Origin: Candidatus Zymogenus sp.
GTDB taxonomy: Bacteria > Desulfobacterota > Zymogenia > Zymogenales > Zymogenaceae
Direction: 5' to 3'
NCBI GenBank assembly: GCA_030613285.1
Contig: JAUWME010000030.1
Span: 1 to 11,638, forward strand
Length of the DNA: 11,638 bases
Every line of letters begins with the position of its first letter. The stretch's first letter is position 1. The translations under genes were made by a program, and so were the position numbers. Positions 1-6,952 of the stretch are shown piece by piece. Below the pieces are notes generated by a model. It ran no database searches and was not told the origin of the DNA. It saw only the letters and a program-made list of their open reading frames with translations.

Positions 1-428
1 GAAACGGGGAGATAATCCAGCACATTCGGGCGGGAGAGATTTTGCGCCACCCTTTCACCCATCTCCTTTTCGACGTGAATCACCTCTGTTACACCGAGGC
101 GCATTAATATTTTTCCGTGGTCTTCGTTTATCGCCTTTGCCCAAATCTCCTTTATCCCCATCTCTTTTAGGTGAAGCGTAACCAATACAGAGGCATCCAT
201 CTTTTGTCCCAAGCTCACCACAGCAACATCAATGTTTTCAATCCCCGCTGCATTCAAATCATTTACTGATGTTGCATCGCCTATTATGGCCATGCTGGAT
301 AAATCGCGGATAGACTGGACAACAGCTTCATCAGTATCCATCGCTATCACTTCTTGCCCCAGTTCATACAGCGTTTTTGCAACATTAAAACCAAATTTTC
401 CAAGCCCGATCACCAAAAAACTTCTCAT
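1..428 (-). CDS. ktrA: KtrA/TrkA-type potassium channel regulatory subunit (3' end cut off by window edge)
   Basis: This is the cytosolic RCK/KTN subunit that binds nucleotide and gates a KtrB/TrkH potassium translocator on the inner face of the membrane. The first 142 residues are visible. They form a Rossmann fold with GLGKFG at residues 8-13 (the GxGxxG nucleotide loop), an acidic residue at the end of the second strand (D31), and the GDAT stretch near 50-53 typical of RCK_N domains. The opening resembles KtrA (VIGLGxFG) more than the double-domain TrkA of enterobacteria. The C-terminal RCK_C domain would lie beyond the left edge. The ATG at 428-426 follows the ktrB stop by only 16 bases, and a GGGGAT-like ribosome site lies in that gap, so the two are almost certainly co-transcribed. 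The family is clear; the ligand (ATP/ADP or NAD(H)) cannot be decided here. Confidence 0.93.
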   Translation of the reverse strand, partial: MRSFLVIGLGKFGFNVAKTLYELGQEVIAMDTDEAVVQSIRDLSSMAIIGDATSVNDLNAAGIENIDVAVVSLGQKMDASVLVTLHLKEMGIKEIWAKAINEDHGKILMRLGVTEVIHVEKEMGERVAQNLSRPNVLDYLPV

Positions 429-444
429 AGTTTAATCCCCATCC

Positions 445-1806
445 TTATCCAACAATTATATCTTCTTTGGCAAATTTTATTGACGCCTTGGACCGACGCT
501 TTTGCAGGGCCAAAAGAAATGTCAACGGCCCCAGCCTCCCAATGAACATCGTGAAGGCCAACAACATCTTGTTAATAGTGTTTAACTCGCCTGTTATTCC
601 CATGGAAAGCCCCACAGTCCCAAAGGCCGAGACAACCTCAAAAATGGAGGACACAAAATAGTCTCGATCCGTCAAAACGTCCCCACCCCCGATGCTCTCT
701 GAAATCAGCATCAAAAGGGAGACGATAATTATCAGCGCTACAGATGACGCCAATATCGCCTGGGCGTTAGAAACGGTCTCCTGTGGAATAGTCCTTTTAA
801 AAACCGTGACATCCTCCTTCGCCCGAAATCGAGAAATAATTAAGGCCCAAAGTACAGCCAGCGTGCTGGTTTTGACGCCGCCGCCGGTGGAGGCCGGTGA
901 GGCGCCAATAAACATGAGGATGATAATCATAAACAGTGTGGGATTTGCCAACGATTTTATGCCAATGGTATTAAACCCCGCTGTCCTTACCGTAACCGAC
1001 ATGAAGAGAGAATCGATGATCCTTTGGCCCAGGCTTGCATCAGCGATGGAATTTACACTCTCAAATAAAAATATCAGTATCCCACCACCAAATATCAAAA
1101 CTCCCGACACCAATAAAACCATTTTTGAATGGAGTGTAATTTTCCGCTCCCCCTTTGTCCTCACATACTGCATAACATCATCGATTACAAAAAAACCCAC
1201 ACCTCCCAATACGATTAGAAACATAAGGGGAATAATCGCCAAAGGCTCATGTCTCATGCCGACAAAACTGTCTGGAAAAAGGGAGAACCCCGCATTGCAA
1301 AAACCGGAGATGGAATGAAAAACGGAAAAGTAGACAGCTTTCAGGACATCACCACCGGTTAGTGTAAACATCGGGTAGAGCATAAACAAAGCGCCTAAAA
1401 TTTCCACTGTAACCGTAAATATGAAGATGGTTCTAAACACCCCCCACATTTCCCAGCTGGACTGAGGTGTCATCATCGATGAAAACATGGATTTTTGCCC
1501 AATGCTCACCCTTCCCATAAAGACAACGGTAAAAAGGACTGAGAAAAAGACAATCCCTATCCCCCCAAGCTGCATCATAATAAGAATTGAAATTTGGCCG
1601 AAAATTGTAAAATCACCGGATGTATCAAGGACAGTAAGCCCCGTTACACAAACAGCGCTGGTGGCCGTAAAGAGAGCATCAATAAGGGAAATATTCCCCT
1701 CTACAGTCGACTGGGGAAGTAACAACACAAAGGCGCCAATGAGGATTGCCAACACAAATCCCGAAAGCATAAACCTTGCGGGGTCGGTTTTATAGTAGAT
1801 AATCAT
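445..1806 (-). CDS. ktrB: KtrB/TrkH family potassium uptake membrane subunit
   Basis: This is the integral membrane subunit of a Ktr/Trk potassium transporter, which brings K+ in using sodium or proton coupling and is gated by the adjacent KtrA-type protein. The 453 residues contain four membrane-pore-membrane repeats. The four filter glycines are visible in VTGL (54-57), NAGF (171-174), TAGF (275-278) and TVGL (397-400). The glycine/serine-rich loop of the third repeat, GASPASTGGG at 301-310, matches the intramembrane gate of KtrB. The length suits KtrB. The start codon directly abuts the glmS stop (TAG then ATG) and has no strong Shine-Dalgarno sequence, which suggests reinitiation by ribosomes finishing glmS. 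M13 is an alternative start but would shorten the N-terminus before the first helix. The family is very well supported; the coupling ion is unknown. Confidence 0.95.
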   Translation of the reverse strand: MIIYYKTDPARFMLSGFVLAILIGAFVLLLPQSTVEGNISLIDALFTATSAVCVTGLTVLDTSGDFTIFGQISILIMMQLGGIGIVFFSVLFTVVFMGRVSIGQKSMFSSMMTPQSSWEMWGVFRTIFIFTVTVEILGALFMLYPMFTLTGGDVLKAVYFSVFHSISGFCNAGFSLFPDSFVGMRHEPLAIIPLMFLIVLGGVGFFVIDDVMQYVRTKGERKITLHSKMVLLVSGVLIFGGGILIFLFESVNSIADASLGQRIIDSLFMSVTVRTAGFNTIGIKSLANPTLFMIIILMFIGASPASTGGGVKTSTLAVLWALIISRFRAKEDVTVFKRTIPQETVSNAQAILASSVALIIIVSLLMLISESIGGGDVLTDRDYFVSSIFEVVSAFGTVGLSMGITGELNTINKMLLAFTMFIGRLGPLTFLLALQKRRSKASIKFAKEDIIVG

Positions 1807-3645
1807 CTATTCGACGGTTACACTCTTGGCAAGGTTTCTTGGTTGATCAACGTCCGTTCCTTTGAGATCAGCAACGTGGTACGCCAGAAGCTGCAGGGGA
1901 ACAACAAGTACAATGGGCGTAATGAGAGGATCGGTTTCTGGAATGAAGATAATATCGTCAATCTCGTACTCTTCCTTTATCACCTCTTCATCCCCTGTGT
2001 TGGCAACAGCGATTACTATCCCATTTCTCGCCTTGACCTCCTTAATATTTCCAAGCACCTTCTCATAGGTTCTGTTTTTTGTAACTACTGCAACAACCGG
2101 CATCTCCTCATCTATAAGCGCGATTGGCCCATGCTTCATCTCGCCTGCGGGATAACCCTCCGCATGGATGTAGGATATCTCCTTTAGCTTCAGCGCCCCC
2201 TCAAGAGCAATGGGATAGTTTATCCCCCGCCCCAGATACAAAAAATCGCTGGCGTGCATATATTTTCTGGCAATTGCCCTAATATCATCACTTTGAGACA
2301 AGACCTTGTCCACATATCCGGGAACCTTGACAAACTCCAGAATCATCTTTTGTATTTCATCTGCATTTAGTTTTCCCATTATCTGGGCAAAGTAGAGTGT
2401 AAGTAAATATAGAGATGTAAGCTGTGTTGTAAAAGCCTTTGTGGATGCAACGCCAATCTCAGGGCCAGCATGTGTATAGATTACACCATCTGCCACCCTT
2501 GCAGCGCTCGACTCCACAACGTTACAAATCGTAATTACCCATGCCCCCTTTCCCTTACCTTCTTTCACAGCTGCCAGAGTATCTGTCGTCTCCCCCGATT
2601 GCGTAATGGCAATGATGAGGGTCTTGGAATCAACGATAGGATCCCGATATCTAAACTCACTTCCCAGCTCCACGTCCACAGGAATACGCAAAACCGATTC
2701 CATCATGAACTTACCCACCAGCCCTGCGTGCCACGATGTCCCGCAGGCAACAATTGTAATCTTGTCAAATTCCCTGACCTTTTCAGGAGTCAGGTTAATC
2801 TCCGACATATAGACCTCACCCACCTCCTCTGAAATCCTCCCCCTAAAGGTATCAATTATCCCCTGGGGCTGCTCAAATATCTCCTTTAGCATGAAGTGTT
2901 TGTAGCCCCCCTTCTCCGCCATCACAGGACTCCAGTCAATCTTCCTTGAGGTCTTCTCCTTTACATTCCCATCCAAATCGGTAACGGTGTATTTCCCATC
3001 CCTGTACTCCACAATCTCTCCATCATCGAGGATGACGATCTCTCTGGTGTGGTTGATAATTGCAGGAATATCAGAGGCGATGAAAAACTCCCCCTCTTCC
3101 AGCCCAAGGATTAAAGGAGATTCGTTTCTGGCTGCCATCAGGACGTTCGGCTCGTCCTCCTTCAAAATTCCCAGGGCGTATGAGCCCTCAATCATCTTCA
3201 GGGCGCTCACCACAGATTCCTTGAAACCATTGCCTTCCTTCACAAACTTGTAAATCAGGTGACAGATAACCTCTGTGTCAGTCTCTGACGTAAACTCGTG
3301 CCCTTCGCCAATTAAAAGTTCTTTCAGCTTCAGATAATTTTCTATAATGCCGTTGTGGACAACAACGATGCTCCCTGCCTTGTGGGGATGCGCATTTTCA
3401 TCGGATGGCTTTCCGTGGGTGGCCCACCGGGTATGCCCAATCCCAATGTTGCCTTCAACCGGCTCTCTTGAGACAATATCCTCCAAAATCGCAAGCTTCC
3501 CCTTGCTCCTTTTTTTGGTTACCACACCATTGTTGATAACCGCAATCCCGGCGGAATCGTACCCGCGATATTCGAGCCTTTTCAGGCCATCAATCAAAAT
3601 CCCCGTAACCTCTTTTGGGCCGATGTAACCGACTATTCCACACAT
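1807..3645 (-). CDS. glmS: glutamine--fructose-6-phosphate aminotransferase (isomerizing)
   Basis: This cytoplasmic enzyme converts fructose-6-phosphate and glutamine to glucosamine-6-phosphate and glutamate, the entry step to UDP-GlcNAc. The N-terminal glutaminase domain (about 1-240) begins MCGIVGY with Cys2 as the nucleophile once Met is removed. R73 and W74 lie in HTRWATHG, N98-G99 in HNGIIEN, and D123 in SETDTEV. Two SIS sugar-phosphate domains follow (about 290-425 and 460-595), with CGTSWHAG at 301-308 and TQSGETTDT at 348-356. The isomerase residues E489, H505 (KHGPIAL) and K607 in the C-terminal LAKSVTVE are present. Its 612 residues match the family length. A GGGGAG ribosome site just before the ATG overlaps the end of the upstream glmU-like gene, 14 bases away. 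The gene is intact, and no glmS ribozyme-like leader can fit in the 14-base gap. Confidence 0.98.
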   Translation of the reverse strand: MCGIVGYIGPKEVTGILIDGLKRLEYRGYDSAGIAVINNGVVTKKRSKGKLAILEDIVSREPVEGNIGIGHTRWATHGKPSDENAHPHKAGSIVVVHNGIIENYLKLKELLIGEGHEFTSETDTEVICHLIYKFVKEGNGFKESVVSALKMIEGSYALGILKEDEPNVLMAARNESPLILGLEEGEFFIASDIPAIINHTREIVILDDGEIVEYRDGKYTVTDLDGNVKEKTSRKIDWSPVMAEKGGYKHFMLKEIFEQPQGIIDTFRGRISEEVGEVYMSEINLTPEKVREFDKITIVACGTSWHAGLVGKFMMESVLRIPVDVELGSEFRYRDPIVDSKTLIIAITQSGETTDTLAAVKEGKGKGAWVITICNVVESSAARVADGVIYTHAGPEIGVASTKAFTTQLTSLYLLTLYFAQIMGKLNADEIQKMILEFVKVPGYVDKVLSQSDDIRAIARKYMHASDFLYLGRGINYPIALEGALKLKEISYIHAEGYPAGEMKHGPIALIDEEMPVVAVVTKNRTYEKVLGNIKEVKARNGIVIAVANTGDEEVIKEEYEIDDIIFIPETDPLITPIVLVVPLQLLAYHVADLKGTDVDQPRNLAKSVTVE

Positions 3646-3659
3646 ATCTATCTCCCCTT

Positions 3660-4421
3660 TTAATCCTTTTTAACCCTTTTTTTAAATCCCAGAAAACCCT
3701 TGCCGAGAATATTTGTCTGCCTTGTCCGAGACACCGCCAGAGCGTTTTCCGGTACGTCCTTTGTGATCGTGGAACCAGCACCCACAAGGACGTTTTTCCC
3801 CAACTTTACCGGCGCCACCAACTGGGTGTCAGAACCAATAAAAACGTTATCGCCAATTATTGTCTTGTGCTTGTTTACGCCATCGTAGTTGCAGGTAATC
3901 ATCCCTGCGCCAATATTCACACCTTCGCCAATATCGGCATCGCCGATGTAAGAGAGGTGGCTCGCCTTTGACCCCTTGCCTATCTTAGACTTTTTAATCT
4001 CAACGAAGTTCCCAACCTTTGAATTCTCCTCAAGCACAACCCCAGGCCTCAAATGGGCAAAAGGCCCGATTATAACTCCATCGCCCACACTGCTCTCGAT
4101 AATCAAGGTGCACATGAGGACCTTCACCCCATCGCCGAGTTTGGAATCAACAATTTTGACATTCGGGTCGATTACGCACCCCTTGCCAACAACAGTCTCA
4201 CCCTCCAAATAAACATCCGGGTAGAGAACTGTTTCCTCACCCACAACAACCGAATCGTCAACATAAGTCCTTGCGGGATCAATCACCGTAACACCCGCTT
4301 CCATCAACCTTTCAACGACCCTCTCCCTCTCTCCCTTGTACGATTGGGAAAGTCCCTTTTTGTCCCGAATCGATTTAAAAGCGTCATTATCTGAAACTTT
4401 CAGCCTCTTGTTGTCATTCAT
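3660..4421 (-). CDS. GlmU-type glucosamine-1-phosphate N-acetyltransferase lacking the pyrophosphorylase domain
   Basis: This protein is the C-terminal half of GlmU as a separate gene. It should transfer acetyl from acetyl-CoA to glucosamine-1-phosphate, giving N-acetylglucosamine-1-phosphate for cell-envelope precursors. Residues 43-232 form a left-handed beta-helix of hexapeptide repeats. By memory-based ungapped comparison with E. coli GlmU (offset 208), the substrate and catalytic residues are all kept: R125, K143, H155 (catalytic base), Y158, N169, N178-Y-D, S197, A215 and R232. The usual N-terminal uridyltransferase domain, with its LxAGxGTRM signature, is absent. An in-frame TAA lies two codons before the ATG, and no such domain appears in the 336 bases upstream. 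Residues 1-42 are a charged helical stretch resembling the GlmU interdomain linker. It is first in a run with glmS, ktrB and ktrA. I leave the symbol blank because it is not a full GlmU. Confidence 0.9.
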   Translation of the reverse strand: MNDNKRLKVSDNDAFKSIRDKKGLSQSYKGERERVVERLMEAGVTVIDPARTYVDDSVVVGEETVLYPDVYLEGETVVGKGCVIDPNVKIVDSKLGDGVKVLMCTLIIESSVGDGVIIGPFAHLRPGVVLEENSKVGNFVEIKKSKIGKGSKASHLSYIGDADIGEGVNIGAGMITCNYDGVNKHKTIIGDNVFIGSDTQLVAPVKLGKNVLVGAGSTITKDVPENALAVSRTRQTNILGKGFLGFKKRVKKD

Positions 4422-4478
4422 TTTTTATCTCTTTAATTCACACTGCAAATTTGTACCGTAACAATCCTAATATAATCA

Positions 4479-4498
4479 GGGAACTGTTTGAAATTCCC
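4479..4498. promoter_or_regulatory. short inverted repeat, possible operator
   Basis: GGGAA at 4479-4483 and TTCCC at 4494-4498 form a perfect 5-base inverted repeat with a 10-base spacer, about one helical turn centre to centre plus a few bases. It lies 58-77 bases upstream of the glmU-like ATG, next to an AT-rich TATATT-like element. The geometry suits a dimeric regulator binding beside a promoter, but arms this short can arise by chance and I recognise no known operator consensus. Confidence 0.2.
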
Positions 4499-4712
4499 CG
4501 CCAATTGACCCAAAACAACCTAATAACAATAATCGCCCAGCCGAGGAGCGGAGCTACTTCTTAAATCACATTAGTTTTTTGATTTCTTATACTACCTTAA
4601 ACTCGTTAAAAAAGTCAAGAACTCTTTTACTGTTCATCTCTCCACTACTTCCTTCAATTTATCACTTTTTCAACAGTTAATTTTCCCTTTTCATATTTCA
4701 ATAAATTATTTC

Positions 4713-4741
4713 TTGATTTTTTCCTTTCTTTAGTAGATAAT
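4713..4741 (+). promoter_or_regulatory. sigma-70-type promoter for the lipoprotein gene
   Basis: TTGATT (4713-4718) and GATAAT (4736-4741) match the -35 and -10 consensus at 4 and 5 of 6 bases, with an optimal 17-base spacer (4719-4735). Transcription would start near 4748, only about 10 bases before the first ATG (4758) and 25 before the second (4773). That short leader argues for either near-leaderless translation or use of the second ATG. Confidence 0.55.
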
Positions 4742-4757
4742 ACACACAAAACAAATA

Positions 4758-5333
4758 ATGAGAAAAAATACTATGAAAAAATATCTTTACTGTTTCACCA
4801 TCGTCCTAACCCTTCTATCAATCACAAGTTGCGCATCCACCCGTCCAAAGTCAGAATCGTATTTCCTCTCCAAAGACTATTACAAAGAAGTAGCAGAACA
4901 AGAGAAGGGAACCGTGATGGATAACTATTATAGCGTTCTTCGCCACCTCTCCAAAAGAGAGTTTAAGGAGGCCGCAAAATCCGCCAGCGATGGAATCGAC
5001 AATATCCCAAGGTACAAAAGCATTTTCACATTCTTCTACGCCATGAGGGGATATTCCTACATTATGCTCTATGATCTCGACAAGGGAATGGAAGATATCA
5101 AAAATATCGAAAATTTAGACAAGAAAACTCTCTTCATACCCTGCCTCTACACTTACTATTACATGAGTTATGCCCCCTTCGACTCCGATCCTGATTTCTA
5201 TTTCCTGAAATCCCTCGAATATCTGAAACAATGGCAGGAGAAAAAACCGAAGAACTACTTCGAAACGTTCCTTTACGATTCTAAAAGGATTTCTGAGATC
5301 GAGAAAACAATCAAGGAGGAGCTTAGCAAATAG
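4758..5333 (+). CDS. small predicted lipoprotein with TPR-like helical repeats, function unknown
   Basis: I do not recognise a named family. The N-terminus is a lipoprotein signal: lysines, a hydrophobic stretch (about 9-21), then the lipobox ITSC with C25 as the probable acylated residue. Residue +2 is Ala rather than Asp, which in enterobacteria favours the outer membrane. The mature part (about 165 residues) is helical and rich in aromatic residues. It has helix-pair segments at about 53-83 and 91-118 spaced like tetratricopeptide repeats (for example FKEAAKSASDGI and LDKGMEDIKNI), ending in a charged helix (177-190). Two starts are possible. The ATG at 4758 gives 191 residues; the ATG at 4773 gives 186, starts MKKYLYC and looks like a cleaner signal peptide. 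Neither has a strong Shine-Dalgarno sequence. It is the only plus-strand gene and has its own promoter. A scaffold or assembly role is a guess from the repeat type. Confidence 0.75.
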   Translation: MRKNTMKKYLYCFTIVLTLLSITSCASTRPKSESYFLSKDYYKEVAEQEKGTVMDNYYSVLRHLSKREFKEAAKSASDGIDNIPRYKSIFTFFYAMRGYSYIMLYDLDKGMEDIKNIENLDKKTLFIPCLYTYYYMSYAPFDSDPDFYFLKSLEYLKQWQEKKPKNYFETFLYDSKRISEIEKTIKEELSK

Positions 5334-5802
5334 CCCTGCTCCAAACCTGCCCCAAATTGTCAATAGGGACTGCTGGGTTGTCAAGCAAGTTATTAGTAGA
5401 CTGTACTAATATTTGAGTATGGGGTTGCTGGAGTTGTCAAGAAAGTTCTGCGTGAGCTGTTCAAAATATGCGGGACGGGCGTGTGTTAATATCAACAGAG
5501 TCATGGGATTGTCAAAAAAATCCCCCAGTTCATCAAGAGGGTTGCTGGAATATCGCAAGGGCTGCTGGGGTTGTCGGGTTGTTGGGGGATAGTTTTGTTT
5601 GAGCTGTTTTAAAAAATGGGGAGTTGATATTTACCACCCTATGTACAATGCAACCATCTGTTGATGCGATTTTGAGACCGCCACCACTGGTTCCATAAAA
5701 AGATGCTCCCTCCCAATCCAACTACCGCAGACCCTTCCAAAACTGCCTCACACCTTTTTTAATTACAGCAACCCCTTTTTGATTTGATACGAGGACAACC
5801 AT
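5334..5802. repeat. non-coding region with diverged direct repeats around TTGTCAA
   Basis: These 469 bases lie between the ends of two convergent genes and hold no convincing gene. The left two thirds carry imperfect direct repeats. The core TTGTCAA occurs exactly at 5357-5363, 5378-5384, 5434-5440 and 5509-5515. Three copies (5371, 5426 and, degenerate, 5562) are preceded by a TGCTGG element, giving a unit of roughly TGCTGG-gTTGTCAAG-aAGTT. A longer second module, GAGCTGTT followed by an A-rich run and GGGA, occurs at 5454-5475 and 5601-5622 (about 70 percent identical over 31 bases, counted by eye). Read on the minus strand the core is TTGACAA, like a -35 hexamer, but no matching -10 boxes recur. 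The rest (5630-5802) shows nothing I can name. No clear hairpin-plus-T-run terminator was seen for either flanking gene. Confidence 0.5.
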
Positions 5803-6885
5803 CTATTTCAGCTTTAACTCAATCCCCCGGCCATTGGCGCGCTCTATGCTCCATTCTATAATATTTTTTGGCGGCGTTTTCTGCTCATCCTTTGGCCTCT
5901 CCAAAAGCTCAATGGACTCCACCGGGCACGCAACAATACAGACACCACACCCAACACAACGATCTGGAGACACCTTGTAGACATCACCCGACTCCTCAAT
6001 TGCCCCCACCGGACACCGCTCGTCGGCGCATATTCCGCAAGCCGTACAGATGCCAGCATCAATCCGGGCCACGTAATTGCTTCTTGCCAAAATATGCTCG
6101 GCACCCAATTCATTGACGCCCCGTAAAACTCCGCAACAACATGGACAACAGTTACAGACTCCAATATGCCCCTTAAGAGTATTGTAAAAAAGATTATGAA
6201 CCAGACCCTCCTCTTCGGAATCCGCAAGGACTTTCAACGCCTTCTCTTTTGTGATGATCTCTCCCCCCAGCGAAAAATCATCGTATGCGTTTTCTTCCCT
6301 CGACATGCCAAGACAGGCCTTGAGAGTATGATCGCATTGTTCTCCTGCCAGGGCTTTCTCTTTGCGACAAATGCAGTCGTTTAAGATAAACGAATTGGCT
6401 TTTTCAATCACCTTTCGTATATCGTCATACGGAACTATCTCTCCCTCCCCTTTTATCTCCGTATTTATTGGCACCACCCGCGCCATTGCAGGCCCGCTGC
6501 TGCCCAAGGCTCTCATCAACGTCGGAAAGTATTCCTCAAAGAGATCCACAAGCTCCTTATCAATCCTATTTATCTGAAACTCGTAGATGCCCACAACAAA
6601 AGGCATAAAGAGAAACATCCTTTTCCCAGACATCTTTGTGGAACCAATCTGCCCTTTCGTTGCCATGGAGAAGAGGATCTCCTGCATCTCAGAAGGTTCT
6701 TTGCCAAATCGCTCTGCGATTATCTCCGCTGTCTCAGGGTAAGGTCTCAACTTGAGGGCGTTCTCTGCATCTTCAGGCGTAAAGATTTTCTTCAAAATCT
6801 TAATTTCAACACCGGACTCTGTCTTTGGAAAGCCTTGAGGCAGCTCGTCGAGCTTTTTTGCCAGACGTTTATATACATCGCTCAT
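5803..6885 (-). CDS. cysteine-rich 4Fe-4S ferredoxin-domain protein with N-terminal winged-helix-like region
   Basis: This is a probable electron-carrier or iron-sulfur accessory protein of anaerobic metabolism, soluble (no signal or membrane segment in 360 residues). Residues about 40-105 look like a winged helix (PETAEIIAERFGKEPSEM), as in many proteins of this architecture. A middle region has C171, C173, C184 and C191, then a dense cluster C244, C246, C247, C249, C250 and C251 (VCNCCPCCCG). A C-terminal double ferredoxin domain has C280-x2-C-x2-C-x4-C291-P and C310-x2-C-x2-C-x3-C320-P. That predicts two 4Fe-4S clusters at the C-terminus and one or more extra metal sites in the middle. The first ferredoxin motif has four rather than three residues before its last Cys. 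A good AGAGGA ribosome site precedes the ATG. It lies 67 bases behind ald with no visible promoter, so they may be co-transcribed. The redox partner is unknown. Confidence 0.85.
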   Translation of the reverse strand: MSDVYKRLAKKLDELPQGFPKTESGVEIKILKKIFTPEDAENALKLRPYPETAEIIAERFGKEPSEMQEILFSMATKGQIGSTKMSGKRMFLFMPFVVGIYEFQINRIDKELVDLFEEYFPTLMRALGSSGPAMARVVPINTEIKGEGEIVPYDDIRKVIEKANSFILNDCICRKEKALAGEQCDHTLKACLGMSREENAYDDFSLGGEIITKEKALKVLADSEEEGLVHNLFYNTLKGHIGVCNCCPCCCGVLRGVNELGAEHILARSNYVARIDAGICTACGICADERCPVGAIEESGDVYKVSPDRCVGCGVCIVACPVESIELLERPKDEQKTPPKNIIEWSIERANGRGIELKLK

Positions 6886-6952
6886 TGGGTTAATCCTCTC
6901 ATTACTTTTTTTATTTTAGTTCAACGCCAATAATTGCAGGGCTCAAAGGTGG

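Larger units (their letters stand above)
4422..4757. other. AT-rich divergent intergenic region between the glm operon and the lipoprotein gene
   Basis: This stretch of 336 bases separates two divergently transcribed genes and has no coding potential that I can support in any frame. It should hold the promoter of the minus-strand glmU-glmS-ktrB-ktrA run and that of the plus-strand lipoprotein gene. The second is recognisable (separate entry). For the minus-strand run I found only a TATATT-like element near 4474-4469, without an acceptable -35 partner. A weak AAAGAG ribosome site lies about 8 bases before the glmU-like ATG. A small inverted repeat at 4479-4498 is listed separately. Confidence 0.7.

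Noticed and set aside
692..1318. A 208-codon plus-strand open frame opposite ktrB
   Set aside because: It is an antisense shadow: the minus-strand frame encodes a full KtrB with all four filter motifs, and the plus-strand peptide has no domain.
5351..5368. Possible terminator hairpin CCC-aa-ATTG / CAAT-a-GGG after the lipoprotein gene
   Set aside because: The stem is interrupted, short and AT-rich in the middle, and no T-run follows it on the plus strand.
5533..5721. A 62-codon open frame on the minus strand in the gap before the Fe-S gene's downstream end
   Set aside because: It runs through the diverged repeat region, has low-complexity composition, no ribosome site that I could find and no recognisable domain; it is more likely a chance open frame.
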